Assembly (NCBI GenBank): GCA_964445105.1 | Contig: CAYUJS010000054.1 | Coordinates: 1 to 12,044 of the forward strand | From: CAWBNS01 sp964445105 | GTDB lineage: Bacteria; Chlamydiota; Chlamydiia; Chlamydiales; JAJFMA01 | Reading direction: 5' to 3' | DNA length: 12,044 nt | Shown: positions 1-8,084 of the stretch, one piece after another | How the letters are laid out: each line of letters opens with the position of its first letter | How positions within the stretch are numbered: the stretch's first letter is position 1 | The notes under the pieces: model-generated | Told to the model about the DNA's origin: nothing | Seen by the model: the letters and a program-made list of their open reading frames with translations, nothing else | The model's database searches: none | Program-made: the position numbers and the translations under genes

Positions 1-633
1 GCCAATCAGCCCGGTCCTTACGAACGTGTTCTGCAAGCAGGCTATGGCATTGATGACATCTCTCTGCAAGAATTGCTGGGCATGGCTAATTGTGTTGCCC
101 TTCCTACGCTATGAAGAGGCGTTTCACGCTCATAAAACGCCCCTGGATAGCTTTTTCTCCCTCACCAGCGTCAATATTCGGTAGCTACTGCAGGGCGCCT
201 ATTGGACTTTGATCGGCAGTCGCCAAGTAGTCAAATCGATGGCTATTCCAGAAAAGGCCATTAGCCAGGGATTTTCCGAAAAGTATGGCCCGACTCTCGC
301 TCTGCGAGAGTTAACGGCCATTCAGCAAGAGATTGAAATGCTGGAGAGCCAGTTGAGCCGCATCCGCAACGACTTGCAGAAGGGGGATCTTATCTCCTTC
401 AGCCAGCTCAAGCTCGACACCTCTAAAGAAAAGGTGATTAACGGGGTGCCAGGGGCCTTTGAAGGCATCGACTTTGGCTCCATGCTACACAAAGGCCAGC
501 CTGATTTGGTACGACAAAAAAAAGTTCTCAGAGAGATGCTCAAAGGTAACTACCGTGTATTAGACTGTCTGGCTGCGCGGTTTTAGACCGCAGCATGCTC
601 GGTCAAATCCTGGGCGCCTCGCCAGAAGAGTGA
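1..633 (+). pseudogene. decayed gene of unknown function, 3' part, three lesions
   Basis: Coding-like sequence runs from the window edge to TGA 631-633 but changes frame. Frame 1 reads well to about base 108, ending ANCVALPTL then TGA 112-114. Frame 2 continues as YEEAFHAHKTPLDSFFSLTS and is interrupted by TAG 182-184, where one C-to-T change from CAG (Gln) would explain the stop. It stays open to TAG 584-586. Frame 1 resumes near 577 and reads AVLDRSMLGQILGASPEE before TGA 631. The middle part (209-586) could be translated alone from TTG 209 as 125 residues, but no ribosome binding site supports that start. Residues about 28-58 of this part (LRELTAIQQEIEMLESQLSR) look like an amphipathic coiled coil. 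I do not recognise the family. A gene inactivated by two indels and a nonsense mutation is the simplest reading; sequencing error is the alternative. Confidence 0.5.
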
Positions 634-823
634 GCTAAAAAGGAGGAAAAAAATCTATTATTCAACGTATCTTGCACGTTCGCATGCGGATTGTCCTGAG
701 CTCGAACGAGATGCACATCGCAGAGATCTTGCACGATTTCTTTGTAGCGCTGTATCAGTAAAAAAATAGTCCCAGATCCCCCGTAAAAAGCGCCACCAAC
801 CTGAAGGCCTCTTGAAATTGAAC
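634..823. other. short spacer with a Shine-Dalgarno-like AGGAGG
   Basis: A strong AGGAGG lies at 641-646, but no ATG, GTG or TTG follows at usable distance. The nearest in-frame ATG is 684, giving only 25 codons to TAA 759-761 (starting MRIVLSSNEMHIAEIL). This may be the vestige of the next gene's start. I see nothing else supportable here. Confidence 0.25.
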
Positions 824-1377
824 TTAGTAATAGGTCAGGACTGCGTACAACATCCCAGAGTTTTCGCGTTGTCTAAGTACAGCCTCAACGAGCAAAGCTA
901 GTTGCGTTCTATCAGGATTAATAGGCACTCCCCGCAGCCCAATTTGATGAGTGGGCGAGACTGCCAACCATTCCTGAAATATGCTTCACCAGGGCTGAAG
1001 CTTGGGGCATGCTTTTAGCTGGAGGCTTTGGAGTAAAAAATCCATAGGTACATCTTGCAAGCTTCTGAAGCCGAAAAAAACCAGAATAGAGAGAGCCTTG
1101 TATTGCTTTGCTTTGAGGGAAGATAAATTCCAGCAATCTGCTATGCACAAAGATTTTAGCCTGTCGCTGACAGTCAGCTCCTCTAGCCCTTGACAGTGCT
1201 CAACCTCTAGGCGACGCAGGGTGAGATGTATAACACTGAGTGTTTTAGGGAGGGAAGATGGCTAAGGCGGAGGTAAGAAAGATAGGCGGCTTTAGGCAGT
1301 AAAGCCAGTGAGTTCTGGTCCACTTGCGAACAGCTATGCAGGTCAAGGAAGGGTAGCTCTCCTCTGTTAACCTGGGC
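824..1377 (-). pseudogene. leucine-rich-repeat protein remnant (minus strand)
   Basis: The minus strand carries LRR-like sequence in two frames. From 1377 down to TAG 1209-1207 it reads GELPFLDLHSCSQVDQ and then AAYLSYLRLSHLPSLKH, with the regular leucine spacing of LRRs. Just after, in another frame (open from 1261), it reads LRRLEVEHCQGLEEL, then DRLKSLCIADCWNLSSL and SLQLKACPKL, again LxxLxLxxC-type repeats. That frame meets TGA at 988-986. It then stays open as far as TAA 826-824, with the coding-like tail NPDRTQLALLVEAVLRQREN. One frameshift near 1240-1260 and one nonsense codon break the gene. LRR proteins of this sort are common as host-interaction proteins in amoeba-associated bacteria; that role is inference. 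No start codon or ribosome binding site can be placed. Confidence 0.45.
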
Positions 1378-1530
1378 TTCTGCTGGAAAATCACCGACAG
1401 CGGGCTGGAGGCATTGGCTAAAAATTGTCCCAACTTTTCTTACCTAGGCCTGACCGGCTGTAAACGAATCACTGCAGGTAAGATTAAAGCGCTAAAAGTG
1501 ACGCGCCCGCGAATCTACATTAGCACGTAA
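1357..1530 (+). pseudogene. 3' end of a cysteine-containing LRR (F-box/AMN1-type) protein
   Basis: One plus-strand frame, open from just after TAG 1354-1356 to TAA 1528-1530, reads LGFCWKITDSGLEALAKNCP followed by NFSYLGLTGCKRIT. This matches the cysteine-containing LRR consensus (C..ITD.GL..LA..CP.L..L.L.GC..IT) seen in FBXL/AMN1 proteins and in bacterial effectors borrowed from eukaryotes. The tail (AGKIKALKVTRPRIYIST) looks like a natural C terminus. There is no start, and upstream sequence in this frame is closed by TAG 1354. The remnant abuts minus-strand LRR sequence, with about 20 bases of overlap, as if a repeat gene had been rearranged or partly inverted. The repeat assignment is firm; the history is inference. 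Confidence 0.6.
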
Positions 1531-1544
1531 ATCTCAATTCTCGC

Positions 1545-4500
1545 CTACTTGAGTATTTTAAGCAGCTTTGAGGCACCTTTTTGTAGGTGACTCTGGATTT
1601 TCTTCGCTGCGGGCTCTTTTTTCTGAGCGCTGTCTTCCTTCTCGGTATCTTGTGGTTGTGCTGGAATTTGCGCCCATGGGAGTGGTTCTAGTGGTGGTGG
1701 TACTTTTTGGTCATCGCCGCGGTCTAGTAGGTCTAAGACGCTGCCTAGGAGGAGGCCATTTGACCCGCCGTGGCTTTGTGCGACTAGGGAGGTAATGCGC
1801 GTGGTGGCTTTGAGCTTGTCGATGGAGGCGTTGGCAAGCGTACCTCGTAGGGGTAGTTGAAGCATGTATCGATCGTCGGAAATGTTGATGTTATAAGCCT
1901 CTTGTAGGGCTTGGGCAGTAACGCCAACCACGAGATTAACTTTATCACGCGGTAGATCTACAGTCCCCCAAACAGCAACTGGATAGCGATCTGCTATCAG
2001 AGCATCTGTGCGTTGTACCGTTAAGAAGCCTTTATCTACCGAAAAAAGCAGTGGCGTGAAAATAATCGGAAAAGTGCCGCCTACCGGGGTCAGTTCACCG
2101 CGTAGTAGAGCAGCGAGTTGCCCAATTTGCCCGTCGCTACGGAACAGCACTTTACCGATTGTTAGCTTTGCGTTGGAAATTTTAAGCTGCTTTAGGCTGG
2201 TTCCTGAAAGGGGTATGCGCGTTTTATGTGGATCGACCTCAAACCGAATTGATTGCTCTGAAGCAACTGTAGAGAGCAGTAGGGGAGCGAAGTCGGCAAG
2301 AACCTCGTCGATAAACCGCTTTGTCAGTTGGGTCTCCACAATGATGGGGCGGTTGAAGACTAAAAAGCCATTCTCCCAGCTACCGTCCAGCATTACATTA
2401 CTTTGTGGGCTCAGAATTTTGGCCTGTAGGCGGCCCCTTTGGGCGCTCCAGACTAACTCGCTGTCTAGAGCGATGGTCTCTCCTAGTAATCCTGGCATTC
2501 GTTTGCTCCATACGGCGTCGGGGGCAACCGCATGGAGGAGGTGATCTAAGGAGAGGTGACTTGCGTTGATTTTTGCGGCGATGTGCATTTGCTGCCTATC
2601 GAACCATCGAGAGGCCCATGCATTTTTGATCGTGCCGGCTGCGGAGAACGTACCCCCATTTTGCCCAGGCGCTTCAAGAGCTTCAACGGTCACGAGATAG
2701 GCGCCCTCTTCCTTGTCTGAGGCCAAAAGGGCTTTTAGGCTTTCCCAGCCTAAGGTCGTTCCATCATCACTATTTTTGATTACCAAGGGCTCAAAGGCGA
2801 CTGTAATACTGCCTGAAGCAGGGCCAAAGCTTTTTCCGGCTTCAGGGAAAGGCAGTACTAAGCGTTCGGTAGTGACTGTGATCGCGCTATCTTTAGTTAG
2901 CGTCCAACGCTCGAGGCCGTGCCAGCCGGCGGCTGAGAAGGCTTTTTTCAAGATACCGAATTTACTGAGGGTCATTTCTAGGTTTAGGGTAACGGGGCGT
3001 GGGCCTTGAGTCAAAACTGTGCCTCCACTAAAGGCGGCGTCTAGTTTAAGGCCTTGGGCCTGCAAGGAAATTTGGATGGGGCTCTGTGCTATTTTCTCTC
3101 CAGCGACCCGTTTCAGCTGGAGGGTGAAGTCTGCGGTCGGCCCGAAGAAAGCTAGCAAATCGGGCTTTGCAGTCAGAGCGGAGATTAGTCTTACAGGAAA
3201 TTGCTGTAGATTACCTTGAGCCTCTACGTTAAGTTTGGCCCAGTCCCATTTGTCATGCGAGCACCATCCGTTAACCGATATGTCCAGATCAAAAGGCCTT
3301 TTTTCTGCTGCTAAAACCGAACTATAGCCGGCTAAAGCCAGAGCTGCTTTGCACTGTTTGCTATCAAATAGGAGAGCAAACGTTACCTCTTCAAGGGTAG
3401 CGGGCTCCTCACCCGGATTGCCCTTTAGCTGAATGAGGTCAGCCTTAGTCTTTAGCTGCATTAATAGGTCTTGGTGCCAAAAGTCCTTCAGCGACAAGTC
3501 GAGCTGTTCCAGCTTAAAGTTTAAAGCGACTGGGCTGCTCAGTAGTGGAGAAGAGGCAGACGTCAGGCCCAGGGCTACTAGGAAGGTAGGGGGCACTTGA
3601 TAACAGCCAGTCAATGGCTGAGAGAGCTTCAAACGACCGTTTTCGTCAATAGAGCCGGCAGCTTGCATAGCCAAAAGATCGCTACTCCAGGTCAGTTGAC
3701 CGCTTTTTAACAGTAGCTGGGAGCCATCTTTAGAAGTGCCTAGAGCGCCTAGAAAATGCACGGAAGCTGCTCGGCCAATCGTCGCCTGGGCCAATGAGCT
3801 GTTGGCCTCAGAAGCAAGGTCCGCTTGAAGGTCGAGCTGTGCGTCAGCAAAAGAAGGGCCGCTAAGAGTGGCCTTAATGGCATCCAGAATGATGGCACCT
3901 TGACTAGTTTCTAAGGTTATCGGAGCGACTGCTAAACCGGCTTCCAGCTTTACATCAGCCCATGAAAATGTCGCATTATCAGCCATTGAAGAACAAAGAT
4001 GCTTGAGGTATAAAGTCGCGCTGGCGCCGCTTTGCACCTTTACGCCACTTTCGGCTGCCAAAAAACGGCGTGCAAAGAGGGGGGTGAGTCGCAGATGGAT
4101 AGCATCGGGTTCTGCGGTGAGGAATCCGTCGCTTTGCAACAAAGATAAAGTAGGGACGGAAAGGCCCTCTGAATCAAATTCGAGCTTGATTTTGGTGCCA
4201 CGAGCTTGCGTTACGTGGGTAAATTGTCCATCAAAACGCTCACCGACTAGATCCGAGAACCAGCCGTTGGCCTGCAATACACGGTCAATCAAAAGCGAGG
4301 GAAACTGTTTTGCTGCGATGACGTAGTCGGCTTTCGGCTGTTTGTCTTTGGTTGCAAAGGCACCTTGAACGCGCAGGGTCCCTTGCGAGCCGTGATAATG
4401 GAGCGCAGCATCTAGCGAGGCCAGCATGGATTGGCTCGTTTCTATATGCTCTAAAGCGCCTTGTACGTTTTTAAAATCGACCAAACCAAGCGCGGGGCCG

Positions 4501-5594
4501 CCGTCGATTTGGAGATCGTCCACAAGTATCTTGAGACGTACCGAGGGCGTTTCTGCGCCTTTGGTGGGGTTCATGCGATCTAACAGCACGTGAGCTTGGG
4601 TAGCCTTCAGCAGCTTGATTGATGGATACAATGAGCTAGCAAAAGCAGGGGTAATTGTAAGATCGATTTTTCCCGGTTGTGCAAGTGAAAGTACTCCATC
4701 GGCCCAGCGAGCATTCAACTTAGCATCGAGCGTGGGGCTGCGAGCCTGGAGATCCACAGTCATGGTTTTTGAATCAATGGTTTGCTCGAAATTCAGGTCT
4801 AAATTCGATCCCAAAGCCTCTGTAAAGCTGCCCTGCACCTTCGGAAAGCCCATAGCGGCAAGGTAGTCTAAAGTTACCGTAGGTAGTCGGTTTAGATCCA
4901 ATTTTACGTACATCTGGGCGCCGGGATCTACGGTAAGGTAGCCGTTAAGACCTAATTTAAGCGGCAATTCATCGGCAGAATTAAAGCCCGATAGGCGGGC
5001 CTTTAAAGCGAATGAGCCGGAGGTTTCCGACGTGGCCGAGCTGCCACTTATATCAACGGTTAGAGGGCCATTATAGGAGGCAGAGCGTACAGTTGCCTGA
5101 ACATTCTGCAGACTTAGACTTGCTAATCTAGGGCTGCGTGATTCGATGTTTGCGCCGTAGGTACCAGAGGAAGGGTTTTTCTGGATTGTTTTAGAGGCGT
5201 TTTTCGTAAAAGATAAGGCCTGCTGAAGATTTGTAGTTCCGTCACTATTTTGTATAATTACTGCTTGTAGGCCATCTACATGCATGCTGCACACGTAAGG
5301 AAAGGTACGCAATAATCGAAAAAAAGAGACTTTGGCATTCACTTGTTTAACGGAGAGAATCTCCAATCCTGCAAGATCACGGAGCGAAAGGCCGACAAGC
5401 TCCTGGTTCGAAAACCAGCCCAGCTTAAGCTGTTGGATCGAGACAGATCCCGCCATACCCCTGTTTAACCAGGCAGTCAAGTACTGCGTGCCCCAAGGCG
5501 TCGATACTATACAGGGCGCTGCACTCATTAAGAGAAGACCCAAACCTAAGGAAGAACCCGTTAGCCAGCTCGCTACTTTAATCCACCATTTCAT
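1545..5594 (-). CDS. large AsmA/TamB-like envelope protein, 1349 aa
   Basis: An intact 1349-residue frame. Residues about 4-30 form one hydrophobic segment (WLTGSSLGLGLLLMSAAP), a signal anchor or inner-membrane helix. The rest is a long periplasmic-type body of alternating hydrophobic/polar beta-strand sequence with many Gly/Ser/Asn turns and only a few cysteines. Near the C terminus, the stretch from about residue 1180 to 1290 (VAVWGTVDLPRDKVNLVVG, then LPLRGTLANASI) resembles the end of AsmA-family proteins. The last ~50 residues are Pro-, then Lys-rich. AsmA/TamB/YhdP proteins are anchored in the inner membrane and form a hydrophobic groove across the periplasm that moves phospholipids or helps outer-membrane assembly. 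I infer that role from architecture, not from a diagnostic motif. The ATG start at 5594 has only a weak AAGAG upstream, but the membrane segment follows directly. It has no same-strand partner close by. Confidence 0.6.
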   Translation of the reverse strand: MKWWIKVASWLTGSSLGLGLLLMSAAPCIVSTPWGTQYLTAWLNRGMAGSVSIQQLKLGWFSNQELVGLSLRDLAGLEILSVKQVNAKVSFFRLLRTFPYVCSMHVDGLQAVIIQNSDGTTNLQQALSFTKNASKTIQKNPSSGTYGANIESRSPRLASLSLQNVQATVRSASYNGPLTVDISGSSATSETSGSFALKARLSGFNSADELPLKLGLNGYLTVDPGAQMYVKLDLNRLPTVTLDYLAAMGFPKVQGSFTEALGSNLDLNFEQTIDSKTMTVDLQARSPTLDAKLNARWADGVLSLAQPGKIDLTITPAFASSLYPSIKLLKATQAHVLLDRMNPTKGAETPSVRLKILVDDLQIDGGPALGLVDFKNVQGALEHIETSQSMLASLDAALHYHGSQGTLRVQGAFATKDKQPKADYVIAAKQFPSLLIDRVLQANGWFSDLVGERFDGQFTHVTQARGTKIKLEFDSEGLSVPTLSLLQSDGFLTAEPDAIHLRLTPLFARRFLAAESGVKVQSGASATLYLKHLCSSMADNATFSWADVKLEAGLAVAPITLETSQGAIILDAIKATLSGPSFADAQLDLQADLASEANSSLAQATIGRAASVHFLGALGTSKDGSQLLLKSGQLTWSSDLLAMQAAGSIDENGRLKLSQPLTGCYQVPPTFLVALGLTSASSPLLSSPVALNFKLEQLDLSLKDFWHQDLLMQLKTKADLIQLKGNPGEEPATLEEVTFALLFDSKQCKAALALAGYSSVLAAEKRPFDLDISVNGWCSHDKWDWAKLNVEAQGNLQQFPVRLISALTAKPDLLAFFGPTADFTLQLKRVAGEKIAQSPIQISLQAQGLKLDAAFSGGTVLTQGPRPVTLNLEMTLSKFGILKKAFSAAGWHGLERWTLTKDSAITVTTERLVLPFPEAGKSFGPASGSITVAFEPLVIKNSDDGTTLGWESLKALLASDKEEGAYLVTVEALEAPGQNGGTFSAAGTIKNAWASRWFDRQQMHIAAKINASHLSLDHLLHAVAPDAVWSKRMPGLLGETIALDSELVWSAQRGRLQAKILSPQSNVMLDGSWENGFLVFNRPIIVETQLTKRFIDEVLADFAPLLLSTVASEQSIRFEVDPHKTRIPLSGTSLKQLKISNAKLTIGKVLFRSDGQIGQLAALLRGELTPVGGTFPIIFTPLLFSVDKGFLTVQRTDALIADRYPVAVWGTVDLPRDKVNLVVGVTAQALQEAYNINISDDRYMLQLPLRGTLANASIDKLKATTRITSLVAQSHGGSNGLLLGSVLDLLDRGDDQKVPPPLEPLPWAQIPAQPQDTEKEDSAQKKEPAAKKIQSHLQKGASKLLKILK

Positions 5595-5932
5595 GCTTTG
5601 TATCTCTTAAGGTTAAACATCAAAAGTACAAGAATAAATGGTTTGGAGCAAGCGAGGCAAATTATTCACAGCAGTAACGTATCTGACATAAATCTCAAGC
5701 ATATTTTCAGCGCACAAAAACAAGATACACGCCCGCAGGCGCGAGCAGGAAGCCAAGGCAACGGCTTTAGCGCAGGCTAACTCTGTTACGGCTCGCTTAA
5801 AAAATTTGTTCAGCTCCATCGGAAGGCTTTATCGTTTAGTCCGCGAGTCGAGGCTTGCCTCGCCCCCATTGAGCGTTTTCACTTTTTGCCTGCTTTTTTT
5901 TACCACCCAGCCTCGCTTCTAAGAAACAGGTA

Positions 5933-5957
5933 GCCTGCCCGCTTCGCCAGGGCAGGC
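5933..5957. repeat. perfect 8-bp inverted repeat (hairpin)
   Basis: GCCTGCCC (5933-5940) and GGGCAGGC (5950-5957) are exact complements around the 9-base loop GCTTCGCCA. The stem is all but two pairs G/C. No T-run follows on either strand, so it is not a standard intrinsic terminator. It could be a dispersed palindromic element or a structured RNA hairpin. Confidence 0.5.
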
Positions 5958-6082
5958 CGTATCTGTGTCGTGAAACCTTGGGGCTTTCTCACTGCTTTGT
6001 TAAATCCGCGGACTTTAAGAGTTGACGGGGAGCCGCTGATCGAGCGAGTCGAGCAGCAAAAAGCTTACAAAAAAACCTAACT

Positions 6083-6310
6083 ATGTTACGGTTTGACCTG
6101 CGATGGATGGCCCGACGAGCGGCCAGAGTCTCAGGTACGGTAAGAGACGGCACAGCGCCCGGTCAAGCAAAAGAAAAGGTTGACTCCAAGGCTCAAAGTA
6201 GCTTTAAACAAAAAATGCAGGAAGCGAGTGCAGAGTACCAGAAGCCCCCAAGGTGGGTGTCTTTGGAAGTGTACAGTCAGCGTGCATCGGTCAGACGGCT
6301 TGGAGGTTAA
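6083..6310 (+). CDS. possible small protein or remnant, 75 aa, unknown
   Basis: The middle of this frame (VRDGTAPGQAKEKVDSKAQ, then SSFKQKMQEASAEYQKPP) is polar, Lys/Glu/Gln/Ala-rich and coding-like. The first ~18 residues (Arg-rich) and the last ~15 do not look protein-like. A neighbouring frame gives a more natural beginning, MDGPTSGQSLR from ATG 6103, which would join at about 6136 through a one-base frameshift. No ribosome binding site precedes either start. I do not recognise it. A remnant of a secreted or cytosolic protein seems likelier than an intact gene. Confidence 0.25.
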   Translation: MLRFDLRWMARRAARVSGTVRDGTAPGQAKEKVDSKAQSSFKQKMQEASAEYQKPPRWVSLEVYSQRASVRRLGG

Positions 6311-6388
6311 GCCTTGGCGGTGTAAAATAGCGTCGCTTCGAAGGACTCTATATATTATCAGACAAAAAATTCATAGACCCGGAATAGC

Positions 6389-7871
6389 TTAGCTTAAAGT
6401 TAGCCTGTATCTTTGGAGCCTGCTATTTGGCTTTTCAGGCACGGTATAGGCAATTTTGCCTTCATTAAGCAAGGATGTAAGCACTTTCTTAAAACCCCCT
6501 GAAATATGCTTGTGCCCCAAAGAGTGCGATATCTCTGCTTTCGACAAGGGCCCCTTGCGAAGCAAATTTAACACTTCTTCTTCCAAAGGCTTTGACTCGG
6601 GCCTTTTTAACTCTAACTCGGGCCTTTTTAACTCTAACTCGGGCCTTTTTAACTCCTCCGTCTGTTCGTCAAGCCTCTTCCCATTGGAAAAGAAGAAAGA
6701 GGGGAAAAAGATGGTTACAACGGATTGTGCGCGCACCTCCCAAGCCGGTTTCGGATTTCCGTTTTCTTCACACCACTCAATAATACTCAGAGTACCCGTT
6801 CCCCATTTTTCGATCACACCTGTTCTGTAAAAGACACTTGCGATGATGGGATTCCAGGGCTTGGATTCATGTGGGCGGGATAGCTTTTCAGGTGTCATGT
6901 CAAAGTGGAGGATGCCCGGGTTAATGATTTCGCAGCAATCGTCATACATAGCAATCGCAACTGCTCCGCCAGGTATCGTATAATCACGATGGCAGACGGC
7001 ATTGGCAACCGCTTCTCGAGTCGCTGAAGGCGGGTAGACAGGGTAGTCTTCGCGGATGATTTTCCCTGGAACGACTCCGGCCTGATATGGGCATGTGGTC
7101 CTGAAGGAACCATTCAGCTCGCTTCAATAAATCAAACGCGTTTCCCCAATAGTCGCGACTATCCCTAAAGCCGCTCGATCGTCCCGAACCTCTAAAGCGA
7201 GCTAACCTGATCGACAGCTGAGGATAAACAGAAAACAGCCTCTCACTCTTTCCGTATAAAGCCACAGCAGCGTTAATCAGACGGCCCTCATCTAGAAGTC
7301 CTAAGCCTCTTAGAACCGCTTCTGAATTAGTGAGAGAAGGCTTTTTCATGCGGCCAAGGTTAATCGCATTTTGCAGAGTAAACTGAATTTCTTCCTCGTC
7401 CAGATCTTGAACGGTCACCCAATCGGGGGCAAGCTCATTTTCCCACCTTCGATGCGTGTGACATTTATCCAGTATGCGCCTTTCATATTCTTCTCGGGGC
7501 ATGATCTGCGTCGTAGGACCGCGTCGCATATAAGGGCGACCGTCGTAGCAATAGGCTCCCAGCATTCCAGCGACCTTAAGCACAATAACAGCTTTGTCGT
7601 CCCCTATCACAACAGTTTCGATTTCCACGAAGGCAGGCGGGTCTATTCTTTTCAGCTCCAGCGACACATCTTCCAAAGTTTTAGCTGTTACCTGCTGCCC
7701 CACGATCTCTTTTTTATCAGACACTCCAAACAAAAGCACACCGCCGCGACCATTGAGCAAGGCGCAGACCGTCTTAGCAGCTTCAGATCGCTGCCCAGTA
7801 GTCTTCTTGAACTCCAGACTTTCTGACTCGCCTTTTAAGACCAGTCTTTGTAGATCTTCCAATTGTATCAA
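6389..7871 (-). pseudogene. AlbA_2/Schlafen-type RecG-like regulator, frameshifted
   Basis: Minus-strand gene of the family annotated 'ATP-binding / ATP-dependent DNA helicase RecG-related' (AlbA_2 domain, then HATPase_c_4, then winged helix). The start is TTG at 7871, chosen because GGAG (7883-7880) lies 8 bases upstream. Residues about 14-135 form the AlbA_2 domain (ESLEFKKTTG, GGVLLFGVSDKKE, YMRRGPTT). After residue 265 the reading frame breaks. One extra base near 7076 separates PISGR from VVPGKIIREDYPVYP. The next frame carries the family's second half: REAVANAVCHRDY, INPG, GVIEKWGTGT, then a C-terminal winged-helix-like segment (LLRKGPLSKAEISHSLG). Removing one base gives 493 residues, the usual family length, so the break is a single recent lesion or a sequencing error. 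Such proteins are presumed DNA-binding regulators, and the AlbA_2 fold also occurs in Schlafen-like nucleases; the actual target is unknown. Confidence 0.8.
6595..6655 (-). repeat. 21-bp in-frame tandem repeat, about 2.9 copies
   Basis: The unit ACTCGGGCCTTTTTAACTCT plus a final A (plus strand) begins at 6595, 6616 and 6637, with the third copy diverging after 19 bases. The copies are otherwise identical. On the minus strand it encodes a repeated seven-residue block, ELELKRP, in the charged linker between the ATPase-like and winged-helix parts of the AlbA_2 gene. Length changes by whole units keep the frame, as expected for slippage-generated linker variation. Confidence 0.85.
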
Positions 7872-8002
7872 AGAGAAATCTCCACATTTTTGCGATGAAT
7901 TGTACCATCTTGCCCATAAAACACAATGTTAAAGGGAGGCCTTCAGTCGCCCTCGACGAGAACCCAAAGAAAGACCTATTAGAAGGCAAGCAAAAATGAT
8001 TC

Positions 8003-8023
8003 CTACAGGTCCATGGCCTGTAG
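8003..8023 (-). terminator. candidate intrinsic terminator of the serine protease gene
   Basis: Perfect 7-bp stem CTACAGG/CCTGTAG (8003-8009 with 8017-8023) around a 7-base loop, 62 bases beyond the protease stop. Reading the minus strand, the stem is followed by GAATC and then TTTTT (7996-7992). The gap before the T-run makes it a weak rather than textbook terminator. Confidence 0.4.
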
Positions 8024-8084
8024 CAATCAGCTCTAGTCAATCGAAAATAAAGACCGATAATTTATGTTATGTTGTATTAGAGGC

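Larger units (their letters stand above)
5595..6388. other. 0.8-kb region without a convincing intact gene; coding-like fragments
   Basis: Three plus-strand stretches look like coding sequence but lack proper starts. (a) A frame open from 5692 to TAA 5920-5922 with no ATG contains RRREQEAKATALAQANSVTA and then RLKNLFSSIGRLYRLV. (b) A frame open from 5934 to TAA 6077-6079 ends LRVDGEPLIERVEQQKAYKK. (c) The small frame 6083-6310 is listed separately. Together they suggest decayed genes. A hairpin (5933-5957) lies between (a) and (b). I see no tRNA or insertion-sequence end here. Confidence 0.35.

Noticed and set aside
2008..2544. 178-codon plus-strand frame inside the AsmA-like gene
   Set aside because: Lies antisense to an intact 1349-residue gene, is Ser/Arg/Pro-rich without domains, and has no ribosome binding site.
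5613..5819. 68-codon minus-strand frame upstream of the AsmA-like gene
   Set aside because: Cys/Leu-rich shadow composition; the opposite strand reads more like protein (RRREQEAKATALAQ), and no ribosome binding site is seen.
6595..6655. CRISPR-like direct repeats
   Set aside because: Units are contiguous without spacers, in frame within a gene, and encode a repeated heptapeptide; it is a coding minisatellite.
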